Assembly: GCF_000213055.1 (NCBI RefSeq)
Contig: NZ_CM001165.1
Span: 3,328,945 to 3,392,944 of the forward strand
DNA length: 64,000 nucleotides
Direction: 5' to 3'
Source of the DNA: Streptomyces sp. Tu6071
GTDB lineage: Bacteria > Actinomycetota > Actinomycetes > Streptomycetales > Streptomycetaceae
The notes beneath the pieces are model-generated. The model worked only from the letters and a program-made list of their open reading frames with translations, did not search any database and was not told the DNA's origin. Shown here piece after piece: positions 1 through 9,894 of the stretch; positions within the stretch are counted from its first letter, which is position 1, and every line of letters starts with the position of its first letter. The position numbers and the translations under genes were made by a program.

Positions 1-42
1 CGGGCCACGGGGCCCGTGGGCGTACGAAGGGACGACAGTCAG

Positions 43-525
43 GTGCAGAAGCTCCGCCTCCGGGTGCTCGCCGGGATCTTCCTCGTGGCCGGGGTGCTCG
101 CCTGGGCCGGGGCCCGGCTCTGGGACGCGTACGGGCAGCTTCCGTCCGTGCCCGTCGCCGCGCCCGTCGTCTTCTTCGCACTCGCCGCGCTGCTCCTCGC
201 CACCGCGCTGTCGACGCGCTCCCGGCTCCGCGCCCAGCGCGAGCGCAGGCCGGAGGCCGAGGGGGTCAATCCGCTCCAGACGGCCCGCGCCGTCGTCCTC
301 GGCCAGGCGAGCGCCCTCGTCGCCGCGGTCGTCGCCGGTCTGTACGGCGGCATGGGCGTGTTCCTCCTGACCCGCCTCGACGAACCGGCCCGTCGCGACC
401 AGGCGGTCTACGCCGGTCTCACGGTGCTCGCGGGCGCGGCCGTCGTCGCCGTCGCCTTCTTCCTGGAGCACGTCTGCAAGCTCCCCGAGGACCACGACGA
501 CGACACCCCGCACCCGGCGAGCTGA
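43..525 (+). CDS. DUF3180 small membrane protein
   Basis: Protein of 160 aa with four hydrophobic segments (near residues 8-25, 42-60, 90-110 and 125-145) and an acidic, Asp-rich C-terminal tail. Length, layout and position next to folate genes match the DUF3180 family of actinobacteria, whose function is unknown. The GTG at 43 follows a purine-rich AAGGGAC at 27-33. An in-frame GTG at 16 is possible, but the sequence needed to judge it lies outside the window. It points away from folE, so it probably belongs to the folate gene run to the left of the window. The family call is by overall resemblance. Confidence 0.8.
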   Translation: MQKLRLRVLAGIFLVAGVLAWAGARLWDAYGQLPSVPVAAPVVFFALAALLLATALSTRSRLRAQRERRPEAEGVNPLQTARAVVLGQASALVAAVVAGLYGGMGVFLLTRLDEPARRDQAVYAGLTVLAGAAVVAVAFFLEHVCKLPEDHDDDTPHPAS

Positions 526-739
526 CAGAAGCAGAAGCCTCGCGGGCACGGGGCACAGCGGCCCAGCGATACGGGCGGGCTTCCCAGTGATACGGCCTTC
601 AGCGGTCGGTACGCCCTCCAGCGGTACGGGCCTCCCACCGCCACCCCGCCGGTCCGGCCCCGGCCCGCCCCCGGCCAAAGCTCGGCGCCCGCAGCTCCGC
701 ACACCCCCACCGCCGAAAGCTCAGCCCGTCACCGCACCG

Positions 740-1345
740 TCATCGCGCCATGATCAGGCTCATCGCCTCGGCCCGGGTCGCCGGGTCGCGCAGTTGTCCG
801 CGCACGGCCGAGGTGAGGGTCTTCGCGCCGGGCTTGCGCACGCCCCGCATCGACATGCACAGGTGCTCGCACTCGATGACGACGATGACCCCGCGCGGCT
901 CCAGTATCCGCATGAGCGCCTCGGCGACCTGCGTGGTGAGACGTTCCTGCACCTGGGGGCGGCGGGCGTAGACGTCGACGAGGCGGGCGAGCTTGGAGAG
1001 CCCGGTGATCTTGCCGTCCGACGCGGGGATGTAGCCGACATGGGCGACGCCGACGAAGGGCACGAGGTGGTGTTCGCAGGTGCTCTGCACCTCGATGTCC
1101 TTCACGAGGACCATCTCGTCGTGCCCGAGGTCGAAGGTCGTGGTGAGGACGTCCTCCGGCTCCTGCCACAGCCCGGCGAAGATCTCCTTGTAGGCGCGGG
1201 CGACCCGGCCCGGGGTCTCGCGCAGCCCCTCGCGGTCGGGGTCCTCGCCCACCGCGAGGAGGAGTTCGCGGACGGCGTTCTCGGCCCGCTTCTCGTCGAA
1301 GGCACCGATCGTGCCCTCGCCGTCCAGGGTCACCGGGTCGGTCAT
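740..1345 (-). CDS. folE: GTP cyclohydrolase I
   Basis: Converts GTP to 7,8-dihydroneopterin triphosphate, the first step of tetrahydrofolate synthesis in the cytoplasm. The 201-aa protein has the family length. It carries the zinc ligand motif CEHHLVPF, the substrate-pocket segment around [14 protein letters not shown], and the second metal motif [11 protein letters not shown] near the C-terminus, so all expected catalytic Cys and His residues are present. The gene lies 131 bp downstream of ftsH on the same strand, the order seen in many actinobacteria. The ATG at 1345 gives the usual N-terminus before [21 protein letters not shown]. Confidence 0.96.
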   Translation of the reverse strand: MTDPVTLDGEGTIGAFDEKRAENAVRELLLAVGEDPDREGLRETPGRVARAYKEIFAGLWQEPEDVLTTTFDLGHDEMVLVKDIEVQSTCEHHLVPFVGVAHVGYIPASDGKITGLSKLARLVDVYARRPQVQERLTTQVAEALMRILEPRGVIVVIECEHLCMSMRGVRKPGAKTLTSAVRGQLRDPATRAEAMSLIMAR

Positions 1346-1476
1346 GTCTGCCTCGTTCCGTTGCCGTGCCGCCGCCCGGGGCCGGTGCCCGGACCTGGGG
1401 ATACGGGAAAACCCGCCCCCTCCAGGCTAAAACCTGGCGGGGACGGGCTTCATTCCGGGCTCGGCTCTCGCCGTGC

Positions 1477-3531
1477 TCAGCTTTCGCCGCGGTCCTCCGG
1501 GGAGGACTCGGGCTCGGCCTGCGGCGTCTTGTCGACGGAGACCTGGCTCGGCTGGGTGCCGTTGGCGCCCGCGGTGCCATGGGCGCCGTGCGTGAGCTGG
1601 AGTTCCTTCGGCGAGAGCACCGGCGGCCTGGTGGAGGGCGTCCGGCGGGACGAACCGGTCCACGCCGGGCGGGCCGGGCGCTTCACGATCGGGGCGAAGA
1701 TCTCGGCGATCTCCTCCTTGCCGAGCGTCTCCTTCTCCAGGAGCGAGAGGACCAGGTTGTCGAGGACGTCCCGGTTCTCCACGAGGATTTCCCACGCCTC
1801 GTTGTGCGCGGTCTCGATGAGCTTCTTGACCTCTTCGTCGACGAGCGCCGCGACCTCTTCCGAGTAGTCGCGCTGGTGGCCCATCTCACGGCCCAGGAAG
1901 GGCTCCGAGTTGTCGCCGCCGAACTTGATCGCGCCGAGCCGCTCGGTCATCCCGTACTGGGTGACCATGGCGCGGGCGGTTCCGGTGGCCTTCTCGATGT
2001 CGTTCGCCGCGCCGGTGGTCGGGTCGTGGAAGACGAGTTCCTCCGCGGCCCGGCCGCCCAGCATGTAGGCGAGCTGGTCGAGCATCTCGTTGCGCGTGGT
2101 CGAGTACTTGTCCTCGTCCGGGAGCACCATCGTGTAGCCGAGGGCGCGGCCCCGGGACAGGATGGTGATCTTGTGCACCGGGTCGGAGTTCGGGGAAGCC
2201 GCCGCGACCAGGGCGTGTCCGCCCTCGTGGTACGCGGTGATCTTCTTCTCCTTGTCCGACATGATGCGGGTGCGCTTCTGGGGGCCCGCGACGACGCGGT
2301 CGATGGCCTCGTCGAGCATGCTGTTGTCGATGAGCTTCTTGTCGCTGCGCGCGGTGAGGAGCGCGGCCTCGTTGAGCACGTTGGCGAGGTCGGCGCCGGT
2401 GAAGCCCGGGGTGCGCCGGGCGACGGCGGCGAGGTCGACCCCGTCGGTGACGGGCTTGCCCTGCACGTGCACCTTGAGGATTTCCAGGCGGCCCTGCATG
2501 TCGGGGCGGTCGACGGCGATCTGCCGGTCGAAGCGTCCCGGGCGCAGGAGCGCCGGGTCGAGGATGTCGGGCCGGTTCGTGGCGGCGATCAGGATGACGC
2601 CGCCCTTCACGTCGAAGCCGTCCATCTCGACGAGGAGCTGGTTGAGCGTCTGCTCGCGCTCGTCGTGCCCGCCGCCGAGGCCCGCGCCGCGGTGCCGGCC
2701 CACGGCGTCGATCTCGTCGACGAAGACGATCGCCGGGGCGTTCGCCTTGGCCTGCTCGAAGAGGTCGCGCACACGGGAGGCACCGACACCGACGAACATC
2801 TCGACGAAGTCGGAACCCGAGATCGAGTAGAACGGCACCCCGGCCTCGCCCGCCACCGCGCGGGCGAGGAGCGTCTTGCCCGTACCGGGAGGCCCGTAGA
2901 GCAGGACGCCCTTGGGGATCTTGGCGCCGACGGCCTGGAACTTCGCCGGTTCCTGGAGGAATTCCTTGATCTCCTGGAGTTCCTCGACGGCCTCGTCGGA
3001 GCCCGCGACGTCCGCGAAGGTCGTCTTCGGGGTGTCCTTCGTCAGGAGCTTCGCCTTGGACTTCCCGAACTGCATGACGCGGGAGCCGCCGCCCTGCATC
3101 TGGTTCATGAGGAACAGGAAGATGAGGACGATGACGATGATCGGCAGCAACGAGAAGAGGATGCTGAGGAACGGGCTCTGCTTCGACGGCTGGACGGTGT
3201 AGCCGTCGGGGATCTTGTTGTCCTGGTACTTCTGCTGGAGCGTGTCGGCGAGTGCGGTGCCCTGGTCACCGATGTAGCTCGCCTGGATCTTGCTGCTCCC
3301 CTTGACCTTCTGGTCCTTCTTCAGCTCGACCTTGATGATGTGGTCATCGCCGGTGCTGAGCTTGACCGCCTTCGCCTTGTCCTGGTCGATCGCCTTGACG
3401 ACCTGACCGGTGTCCACCGTCTTGTAGCCGCCGGACGAACCGACGAACTGCATCAACACGACCACGGCGAGGACGGCCAGCACGATCCACATGACCGGCC
3501 CACGGAAGTATCGCTTCACGTCCATCCACAC
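1477..3531 (-). CDS. ftsH: ATP-dependent zinc metalloprotease FtsH
   Basis: Membrane-anchored AAA+ protease that degrades misassembled membrane proteins and short-lived regulators. Two N-terminal membrane segments (about residues 12-28 and 108-128) flank an extracytoplasmic loop. They are followed by Walker A GPPGTGKT near residue 212, Walker [12 protein letters not shown], the second region of homology [20 protein letters not shown], and the zinc site HEGGH at about residue 435. At 684 aa it is full length, with a disordered Pro/Ser/Glu-rich tail. The GTG at 3531 and the ATG at 3525 ([10 protein letters not shown]) are both possible starts; the ATG is the familiar N-terminus. It is followed by folE and preceded by hpt. 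Confidence 0.97.
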   Translation of the reverse strand: MWMDVKRYFRGPVMWIVLAVLAVVVLMQFVGSSGGYKTVDTGQVVKAIDQDKAKAVKLSTGDDHIIKVELKKDQKVKGSSKIQASYIGDQGTALADTLQQKYQDNKIPDGYTVQPSKQSPFLSILFSLLPIIVIVLIFLFLMNQMQGGGSRVMQFGKSKAKLLTKDTPKTTFADVAGSDEAVEELQEIKEFLQEPAKFQAVGAKIPKGVLLYGPPGTGKTLLARAVAGEAGVPFYSISGSDFVEMFVGVGASRVRDLFEQAKANAPAIVFVDEIDAVGRHRGAGLGGGHDEREQTLNQLLVEMDGFDVKGGVILIAATNRPDILDPALLRPGRFDRQIAVDRPDMQGRLEILKVHVQGKPVTDGVDLAAVARRTPGFTGADLANVLNEAALLTARSDKKLIDNSMLDEAIDRVVAGPQKRTRIMSDKEKKITAYHEGGHALVAAASPNSDPVHKITILSRGRALGYTMVLPDEDKYSTTRNEMLDQLAYMLGGRAAEELVFHDPTTGAANDIEKATGTARAMVTQYGMTERLGAIKFGGDNSEPFLGREMGHQRDYSEEVAALVDEEVKKLIETAHNEAWEILVENRDVLDNLVLSLLEKETLGKEEIAEIFAPIVKRPARPAWTGSSRRTPSTRPPVLSPKELQLTHGAHGTAGANGTQPSQVSVDKTPQAEPESSPEDRGES

Positions 3532-3596
3532 GGAGCGGGATGCGCCCCGTCCCTCCTGCCATAGTGAGTGAGATAAAGACTGTTCTTCGGACGGTA

Positions 3597-3636
3597 CCCC
3601 AGCATTGTCACCCGAAGACGCAGGGGAGTGCTGGGG
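3597..3636. promoter_or_regulatory. Inverted repeat upstream of ftsH
   Basis: CCCCAGCA at 3597-3604 is repeated in inverted form as TGCTGGGG at 3629-3636 with a 24-base spacer. It lies 66 bp or more upstream of the ftsH start in a relatively A+T-rich stretch. It could be a regulator site or the stem of a leader structure. There is no direct evidence of function. Confidence 0.3.
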
Positions 3637-3780
3637 AACCTGGTTACGCCTCGTCCAACGGAGGAGGAGGCGTCCGGGTTCCCGGGGCGGCCCGCGGAGT
3701 GTGACGCGCCCTCGGCCCGGCGCGCTCGCGCGGGCCCCGGTGACCCGTGCGAGCGACGCCGTCGTGCGGGCGCGCGGCCG

Positions 3781-4344
3781 TCAGCCTCCGTAGACGTGGG
3801 GGGCGAGGGTGCCGACGAAGGGCAGGTTGCGGTACTTCTCCGCGTAGTCGAGCCCGTAGCCGACGACGAACTCGTTGGGGATGTCGAAGCCCGTCCACTT
3901 CACGTCGATCGCGACCTTCGCGGCGTCGGGCTTGCGGAGCAGCGTGCACACCTCCAGCGAGGCGGGCTCGCGCGAGCCGAGGTTGGTGAGCAGCCACGAC
4001 AGGGTGAGCCCGGAGTCGATGATGTCCTCGACGATCAGGACGTGGCGGCCCTTGATGTCGGTGTCGAGGTCCTTGAGGATGCGCACCACGCCGGAGGACT
4101 GGGTGCCCGCCCCGTAGGACGAGACGGCCATCCAGTCCATCGTGGCCGGGGTGGACAGGGTGCGGGCGAGGTCGGCCATGACCATCACCGCGCCCTTGAG
4201 GACTCCGACCAGGAGGAGGTCCTTGCCCGCGTACTCCGCGTCGATCTTGGCGGCCAGCTCGGCGAGCTTCGCGTCGATCTCTTCCTTCGTGAGGAGGACC
4301 GACTGGAGGTCGGAGCCCATGTCTTTCGCGTCCACGCGCATCAC
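3781..4344 (-). CDS. hpt: Hypoxanthine phosphoribosyltransferase
   Basis: Purine salvage enzyme that joins hypoxanthine or guanine to PRPP to give IMP or GMP. The 187-aa protein contains the PRPP-binding signature [13 protein letters not shown], the N-terminal [19 protein letters not shown] segment, the flexible-loop [11 protein letters not shown] and the family C-terminus [15 protein letters not shown]. Starts at GTG 4344 or ATG 4341 ([12 protein letters not shown]) are nearly equivalent. It sits 51 bp downstream of tilS on the same strand, the classic tilS-hpt-ftsH order of Gram-positive bacteria, so co-transcription is likely. Confidence 0.96.
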   Translation of the reverse strand: MMRVDAKDMGSDLQSVLLTKEEIDAKLAELAAKIDAEYAGKDLLLVGVLKGAVMVMADLARTLSTPATMDWMAVSSYGAGTQSSGVVRILKDLDTDIKGRHVLIVEDIIDSGLTLSWLLTNLGSREPASLEVCTLLRKPDAAKVAIDVKWTGFDIPNEFVVGYGLDYAEKYRNLPFVGTLAPHVYGG

Positions 4345-4395
4345 TTTCGTCTGTCGAACCGGGGGCGGCGGCGCGCCCGCCCGTGGGCGCGCGCC

Positions 4396-5556
4396 TCAGC
4401 CTTGCCGGATGACCAGTCTGCCACCTAGCCGCCTGGCCTCGACCTTCCCGGGGAGGTTGAGGGCCCGCTGCCCGCGCCAGGCGGTGATGAGCCGGTCCAC
4501 CTCCTCGATGTGCGCGGCGAAGAGCGCTCCGCCGGGGGCGCCCGCGTCGAGGAGGGCGGCGCGCAGGACGCGGCGGCGGACGGCGGCGGGCAGGGCGTAG
4601 AGGCCGGCGCAGTCGAGTGCGCCGTGCTCGTCGCGGACGGTCCCGGCGGCGCGCGCGGCCCAGGCGTCGAGTGCGTCGGCGTCGTCGCGGGAGAGCTGGG
4701 CCGTACGGGCGAGGGCTTCGACGACGCCCTTGCCGAGGGATTTCTCCAGGGCGGGCAGGCCCTCGTGGCGCAGCCGGGAGCGGGTGTAGGCGGGGTCGGT
4801 GTTGTGCGGGTCGTCCCACACGGGCAGCGACTGGACCATGCACGCCTTGCGGGCGGTCTGCCGGTCGATGCGCAGGAAGGGGCGGCGGTAGCGTCCGCCG
4901 GGCCCGGAGATCTCGGCCATGCCGGACAGGGAGCGGGTGCCGGAGCCGCGGGCGAGGCCGAGGAGGACGGTCTCGGCCTGGTCGTCGCGGGTGTGGCCGA
5001 GGAGGATCGCGGCGGCGCCGTGCTCCTCGGCGACGGCGTCGAGTGCCGCGTACCTGGCCTCGCGCGCGGCGGCCTCGGGTCCTCCGGCGCGGCCGACGTC
5101 GACGGCGACGGCCTCGACGGGGGTCAGGCGCAGGGCGGTGAGCCGGGCGGCGACCTCGGCGGCGCGGCGGCCGGAGCCTTCCTGGAGGCGGTGGTCGACG
5201 GTGACGCCCCCGGCGCGGATGCCGAGGCGGGGGGCCTCGAAGGCGAGGGCGGAGGCGAGGGCCATGGAGTCGGCGCCGCCGGAGCAGGCGACGAGGACGA
5301 GGGGCGCCGCGGGGTCCGGGGCGGGGAAGGGGCGGCGCGAGTGGAGGAGGCGCGCGGCCCAGTCGGGACCGCTGTCGGCGGGGCCCGCGGGGAGGGGGTC
5401 GGGCGGGGCCGCCGCGGCCATCGCCGGGGGCTCGGGGTCGCGGGGGGCGGGGCGTGCGCCGGGGCCGAGGGGGCCTGCGGCGTTCTCGCTGAGGATGTCG
5501 TGCAGGGCGCGGCGGACCGCCAGACGTATCGCCGCGACCGCGGGATGGGGACCCAT
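4396..5556 (-). CDS. tilS: tRNA(Ile)-lysidine synthetase
   Basis: Modifies C34 of the minor tRNA-Ile to lysidine so that it reads AUA codons, using ATP and lysine. The N-terminal PP-loop motif [12 protein letters not shown] is clear, followed by [19 protein letters not shown] and the RPFL segment typical of the family, then a C-terminal helical part. I chose ATG 5556 ([18 protein letters not shown]), which has GAAGGGA a few bases upstream. The open frame runs on to 5733, but that extension is Arg/Pro-rich and unlike the family. Length is 386 aa. Lysidine synthesis is essential in bacteria that decode AUA this way. Confidence 0.95.
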   Translation of the reverse strand: MGPHPAVAAIRLAVRRALHDILSENAAGPLGPGARPAPRDPEPPAMAAAAPPDPLPAGPADSGPDWAARLLHSRRPFPAPDPAAPLVLVACSGGADSMALASALAFEAPRLGIRAGGVTVDHRLQEGSGRRAAEVAARLTALRLTPVEAVAVDVGRAGGPEAAAREARYAALDAVAEEHGAAAILLGHTRDDQAETVLLGLARGSGTRSLSGMAEISGPGGRYRRPFLRIDRQTARKACMVQSLPVWDDPHNTDPAYTRSRLRHEGLPALEKSLGKGVVEALARTAQLSRDDADALDAWAARAAGTVRDEHGALDCAGLYALPAAVRRRVLRAALLDAGAPGGALFAAHIEEVDRLITAWRGQRALNLPGKVEARRLGGRLVIRQG

Positions 5557-5894
5557 GTCCGTGTTCCCTTCGTTGGAGCGCGTGTGCCCCCGGGGGCCGG
5601 GGCGGGGAGGGGGACGGCCGTACGGCGCGTGGGCGCGCGGCGTTCGTCCACCACCCCGGTTGTCACGCAGGGTGCGTAGATGGTGACAGAAGGGGGCCCT
5701 TCTTCGAGCATCGCACGCCCGCCGAGGGCTCACGGTCCCTCGGATGGGTGATTACCGGGGCGTTTCACTGCCGCCGGGGCACGTGCGGGGCTCGTTCTCG
5801 GGTAACGGGCGGCGGGCGCCTGTGGTCACGTACCGCGAGCGGAATCCTGCGGGTTTTCCGGTACGGGCGAGGGGCGCCCGCCGTCCGCCCCGCC

Positions 5895-5975
5895 GCCCCA
5901 CCCGTACGTCACCCCGTCGCGCCGCCCCACCCGTACGTCACTCCGTCACGCGGCCCCACCCGTACGCCGCCCCGC
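5895..5975. repeat. Three imperfect 29-bp tandem repeats
   Basis: The gap between tilS and the DUF2342 gene (5557-6031) holds no convincing gene. Inside it a C-rich unit beginning CCCCACCCGTACG occurs at 5895, 5924 and 5953, with a 29-bp period and increasing divergence. Short C-rich tandem arrays like this are common in Streptomyces intergenic DNA. No function is claimed. Confidence 0.6.
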
Positions 5976-6031
5976 CCAGCCTCCCCGCGCTCCGCCCCCG
6001 TCCCTTCACCCCGTCCCCGCCCTTCGCCCCG

Positions 6032-7198
6032 TCAGTTCGCCGCGTCCCCGGGGGTGTCCGGGCCGGTCTCGTCGCCGTGGACGCGGGCGATCCACTCTGC
6101 GGGGTGGTGGATCTCGCGCTTCGTGGGGAGCGTGTTCGGTGAGGTCCAGACGCGGTTGAAGCCGTCCATGCCGGTCTCCTCGACGACGGCGCGGACGAAG
6201 CGTTCCCCGTCGCGGTACTGGCGGAGTTTCGCGTCGAGGCCGAGGAGGCGGCGCAGGGCGAGGTCGATGCGGCTGGCGCCCTTGGCGCGGCGCTCCTGGA
6301 ACTTCTCGCGGATCTCGCCGACGGAGGGCACGACGGCGGGTCCCACGCCGTCCATGACGTAGTCGGCGTGGCCTTCGAGGAGGGACATGACGGCGGTGAG
6401 GCGGCCGAGGATCTCGCGCTGGACGGGGGTCTGGACGAGTTCGACGAGCGAGCCGCCGTCCTCGTCGTCGGCGCCTTCGGCCGCTTTCTTCTCCCGGCCG
6501 TCGCGGTCGAGGAGGGAGCGGACGGTCTCGCCGAGGCGGTCGGCGAAGTGGCCGGGGTCGAGTTCGGTCTCGTCGAGGAAACCGCGGATCTCGTTCTCCA
6601 GGTGGTCGCGCAGCCAGGGCACGCCGGTGAACTGGGTGCGGTGGGTCTCCTCGTGGAGGGTGACCCACAGGCGGAAGTCCCTCGGGTCGACGCCGAGTTC
6701 GCGTTCGACGTGGACGATGTTCGGCGCGACGAGGAGGAGCCGTCCGCCGCCGCTGCCGCCGGGCAGCTCGCGCGAGGGCGGCGCGAAGGTCTCGTACTGG
6801 CCGAGGACGCGCGAGGAGAGGAAGGAGAGGAGGACGCCGAGTTCGGCGCCCGTGACCTTGCCGCCGAGCGCGGTGACGATGCTCGACGAGCCGCCCTCGT
6901 TCCTGCGGTCCTGCATCTTGTCGAGCAGCGGCGCGAGCAGCGAGCGGAAGCCCGCGACGTTGGCGCGGACCCAGCCGGGGCGGTCGACGACGAGGACGGG
7001 GGTGTCGGCGGAGGGCGGGGGGCTCATACGGGTGTAGGCGCGGACGTGTTCCTCGGCCGAGGCGGCGTGCGCGCGGAGTTCGGCGACGACCGCGCGGGCT
7101 TCGTCGCGGCTCACCTCCGGGCCCGGACGCAGGAGGCGGGTCGCGGTGGTGACCGCGAGATTCCAGTCGACCATCTGGGGACCACCGAGGCTCGTCAT
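6032..7198 (-). CDS. DUF2342 family zinc-dependent metalloprotease
   Basis: Protein of 388 aa belonging to the actinobacterial family annotated as zinc-dependent metalloprotease or 'coenzyme F420 biosynthesis-associated' protein. The zinc-binding signature HEETHRTQF lies near residue 183, with the expected downstream EGHADYVMDGVG segment that supplies another ligand. There is no signal peptide, so it is presumed cytoplasmic. The natural substrate is not known for the family. The start at ATG 7198 (MTSLGGPQMVDWN) matches the family N-terminus. The order with tilS and the PBP4-type carboxypeptidase is conserved in actinobacteria, which hints at a link to the cell envelope or growth. Confidence 0.88.
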   Translation of the reverse strand: MTSLGGPQMVDWNLAVTTATRLLRPGPEVSRDEARAVVAELRAHAASAEEHVRAYTRMSPPPSADTPVLVVDRPGWVRANVAGFRSLLAPLLDKMQDRRNEGGSSSIVTALGGKVTGAELGVLLSFLSSRVLGQYETFAPPSRELPGGSGGGRLLLVAPNIVHVERELGVDPRDFRLWVTLHEETHRTQFTGVPWLRDHLENEIRGFLDETELDPGHFADRLGETVRSLLDRDGREKKAAEGADDEDGGSLVELVQTPVQREILGRLTAVMSLLEGHADYVMDGVGPAVVPSVGEIREKFQERRAKGASRIDLALRRLLGLDAKLRQYRDGERFVRAVVEETGMDGFNRVWTSPNTLPTKREIHHPAEWIARVHGDETGPDTPGDAAN

Positions 7199-7364
7199 GT
7201 GTCAACGGTACGGGGTTTCCGGGGCGGAAAGGAGGGGGCGGGCCAGGGCGCGGGCGGTTTGCCGTGCCGACCCCTCCCCCACCGCGCCCGCCCTCCCCCG
7301 GCCCCCGGCCGGGGGACCCCCGCGCCCCGCGGAAGAGCCGCGCGCGGCGGGTGGGGGAGGCGGG

Positions 7365-8945
7365 TCAGCTCTCCGCGAGGGCCGTCGCCATCTTGTCGAG
7401 CGCCGCCTGGGCGGCCATCGGGTCGGGGGCGTCGTGGCTCATGAAGGCGAAGCCGAGGAGGCGGCCCGAGCGGGTGACGACGGTCCCGGCGAGGGTGTTG
7501 ACCCCGGTGAGGGTGCCGGTCTTGGCGCGGACGAGCCCGGTGCCGGCCTTGTTGTGCTCGGCGGTGTAGCGGGTCGCGAGGGTGCCGGTGAATCCGGCGA
7601 CCGGGAGGCCCGTGAGGACGGGGCGCAGGCCCGGCTGGTCCTTGCGGGCGGCTTCGGCGAGGAGCGCGGTGAGGAGTCCGGGGGTGAGCTTGTCGGCGCG
7701 GTCGAGGCCGCTGCCGTCGTGGAAGGACGTGTCCTCGACGGGCAGGCCGAGCTTGTCGAGCCGGTCGTGGACGGCGCGGGCGCCGCCCTTGAAGTCGGCT
7801 TTCGCGCCGGTGGCGAGGGCGGTCTGGCGGGCGAGGTGCTCGGCGATGTCGTTGTCCGAGTAGGTGAGCATCCGCTCGACGATCGTGGCGAGGGGCGCGG
7901 AGGAGACGGAGGCGATCCCGCCGTCCTCACCGCCCTTGGCGTCCTCACCGCCCTTGCCGTCCTCACCACCCTTGGCGTCCTCACCGCCCTTGGCGTCCTC
8001 GCCCGGCTTCGGGGACCCCGAGGAGTCCTCGGCGGGGGCCTTCTTCCCGTCGCCGGTCTCGACCTCGTCGCGGAGCTTCACGCCCGCTTCGGCGAGGAGG
8101 TCGTGGAAGCGGCGGGCGGTGTCGAGCGCGGGGTCGGTGCTGCGGTCGGCGGGGCCGTGGTCGCTGGAGTCGAGGCGGCCCTCGTCGGCGATGAGCGGGG
8201 TGACGGGGGCGAGGTTCTCGTTGGGTCCTATGGGGTGCCGGGTGGTGCCCGCGTAGCGCGAGGTGTCGTACACGAGGGTGTACGTGCCGTGTTCCGTGCC
8301 GAGCGCCTCGGCGGTGCGGCGGGCGAGGGTGCGCAGGCTCGCGTATTCGCCGGGGTGGGCGCGGGCGGTGAGGGTGGGGTCGCCGCCGCCGACGAGGACG
8401 AGGCGGTGGCCGTCCTTCTCGACGCGGGTCCTGATGCGGTGGTCGGGGCCGAGGGCGTCGAGGGCGGCGACGGCGGTGGCGATCTTGGTGACGGAGGCGG
8501 GGGTCGCCGCACGGGCGGCGTGGTTCCCGTAGACCTGCTCGCCGCTCGTGAGGTCGACGACGGAGGCGGAGGGGCCCTTGCCGAGTTCGTCCACGGCGAG
8601 GAGCGGGTCGAGGCGGCCCGCGAGGGCGGGGCCCCGGCCGCCCGCGGTGTCGCCGCCGCCGGTGCGCAGCCCGTCGAGCACGGGGCCCGCGCTCGGGGCC
8701 GGGGAGGGGAGCCCGGCGGAGGTGAGGGGGCGGTGCGCGGCCTGCGGTCCGGCGGCGCCGGGGGCGGGGCGCGCGGCGGCGCGGCGGGCCTCGGCGACGC
8801 GCTGTCCGGAGGAGTCGTAGGGCCCGGCGAGGGCGGCCGTGCCGCCGGCGAGCAGGAGCCCGGCGACGGCGGCGACGGCCGTGAGCTGGAGACTCGTCAG
8901 CGGGCCGCGGGGCCGCGGGCGTGCGGGCAGCTTCGGCTCGGGCAC
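7365..8945 (-). CDS. dacB: D-alanyl-D-alanine carboxypeptidase/endopeptidase (PBP4 type)
   Basis: Class C penicillin-binding protein that trims peptidoglycan stem peptides outside the membrane. The three active-site motifs are present: SVTK (in TPASVTKIATAV), SDN (in YSDNDIAEHLAR) and KTG (in VRAKTGTLTG). An N-terminal hydrophobic segment (LTAVAAVAGLLLAGGTAAL) serves as signal or anchor. GTG 8945 (MPEPKLPARP) follows AAAGGGG; a GTG-type start at 8990 would add 15 residues. An unusual acidic/Lys-Gly hexapeptide repeat lies just before the SDN region. Length is 526 aa, somewhat above the family norm because of that insert. Confidence 0.92.
   Translation of the reverse strand: MPEPKLPARPRPRGPLTSLQLTAVAAVAGLLLAGGTAALAGPYDSSGQRVAEARRAAARPAPGAAGPQAAHRPLTSAGLPSPAPSAGPVLDGLRTGGGDTAGGRGPALAGRLDPLLAVDELGKGPSASVVDLTSGEQVYGNHAARAATPASVTKIATAVAALDALGPDHRIRTRVEKDGHRLVLVGGGDPTLTARAHPGEYASLRTLARRTAEALGTEHGTYTLVYDTSRYAGTTRHPIGPNENLAPVTPLIADEGRLDSSDHGPADRSTDPALDTARRFHDLLAEAGVKLRDEVETGDGKKAPAEDSSGSPKPGEDAKGGEDAKGGEDGKGGEDAKGGEDGGIASVSSAPLATIVERMLTYSDNDIAEHLARQTALATGAKADFKGGARAVHDRLDKLGLPVEDTSFHDGSGLDRADKLTPGLLTALLAEAARKDQPGLRPVLTGLPVAGFTGTLATRYTAEHNKAGTGLVRAKTGTLTGVNTLAGTVVTRSGRLLGFAFMSHDAPDPMAAQAALDKMATALAES
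7924..7995. repeat. Four 18-bp tandem repeats inside dacB
   Basis: The unit TCCTCACCGCCCTTGGCG is repeated four times without gaps at 7924, 7942, 7960 and 7978, with single-base changes. On the minus strand it encodes a hexapeptide of the type GEDAKG. It keeps the reading frame, so copy number can change without breaking the protein. Confidence 0.9.
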
Positions 8946-9154
8946 GGCGGACCAGCCCCTTTCACGATCACTGAGCGGAGTGAGGGACACTTAACCACTG
9001 CGCCTTACCGCGAGCACGGCGCCCCGGTCCGTACGGGTCCCTCCCCGGGAACCGGAGCCGGACGGGGTCCCCCGGTCGGACGCAGTCACGAACAGCTCAG
9101 CAACGGGCGTGGCACGGCCACGTTCGGACACGTACCGACATGGAGGAGCCAGCG

Positions 9155-9646
9155 GTGGAGTTCGACGTCACGATCGAGATCCCGAAGGGTTCGCGCAACA
9201 AGTACGAGGTGGACCACGAGACCGGTCGGGTGCGCCTGGACCGCCGCCTGTACACGTCGATGGCGTACCCGACGGACTACGGCTTCGTGGAGAACACCCT
9301 CGGCGAGGACGGCGACCCGCTCGACGCCCTCGTCATCCTGGACGAGCCGCTCTTCCCGGGCGTCCTCGTCGAGGCGCGCACGATCGGCATGTTCAAGATG
9401 ACCGACGAGGCGGGCGGCGACGACAAGCTGCTGTGCGTCCCGGCCGGTGACCCGCGCTTCGCGCACCTCCAGGACATCGAGGACGTCTCGCCCTTCCTGC
9501 GCGACGAGATCAAGCACTTCTTCGAGTCGTACAAGGACCTGGAGCCCGGCAAGGAGGTCCAGGGCGCGGACTGGGTCGGCCGCGCCGAGGCCGAGGCCGA
9601 GATCGAGGCGAGCCGCAAGCGCCTCAAGGAGCAGGGCGGCCACTGA
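9155..9646 (+). CDS. ppa: Inorganic pyrophosphatase
   Basis: Cytoplasmic family I enzyme that hydrolyses pyrophosphate and so drives biosynthetic reactions forward. The metal-binding signature [10 protein letters not shown] is intact, as are the N-terminal [14 protein letters not shown] and the YPTDYGF segment. I chose GTG 9155 ([12 protein letters not shown], 163 aa) because GGAGGAG at 9142-9148 is ideally spaced for it. The ATG at 9140 overlaps that ribosome-binding site. It reads divergently from dacB and has its own terminator. Confidence 0.96.
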   Translation: MEFDVTIEIPKGSRNKYEVDHETGRVRLDRRLYTSMAYPTDYGFVENTLGEDGDPLDALVILDEPLFPGVLVEARTIGMFKMTDEAGGDDKLLCVPAGDPRFAHLQDIEDVSPFLRDEIKHFFESYKDLEPGKEVQGADWVGRAEAEAEIEASRKRLKEQGGH

Positions 9647-9694
9647 GCCGCACCGGCCCGCGCGGGGCGCCGCATCCCCGGGGAGGGCCGGTCC

Positions 9695-9726
9695 GAAGGG
9701 CCGTACGGGTTTCCGTGCGGCCCTTC
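9695..9726. terminator. Terminator hairpin after ppa
   Basis: A 14-bp stem (9695-9708 with 9713-9726, one G-U pair) closes a GTTT loop about 50 bp past the ppa stop. No T-run follows, which is usual for Streptomyces terminators. Confidence 0.75.
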
Positions 9727-9894
9727 GCCGTGCCGTACGGAACCGGCCGCGCGGCACGGCCCGGTCCCCCGCCGGGCGGAACCCACCGCGCGGAACTCGC
9801 CGGGCCCCCCGCGGCCAGGGCGTTTACGGTGCTGTCCAGTGGGTGAGCCGAAGCCGGGGGACGAGTCAGCGGCGGACGAGGAGCGAGGCGACAG

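Noticed and set aside
5895..5975. CRISPR-like array
   Set aside because: The 29-bp units are contiguous with no spacers and diverge; a simple tandem repeat. The same holds for the arrays at 17146, 33893 and 63608.
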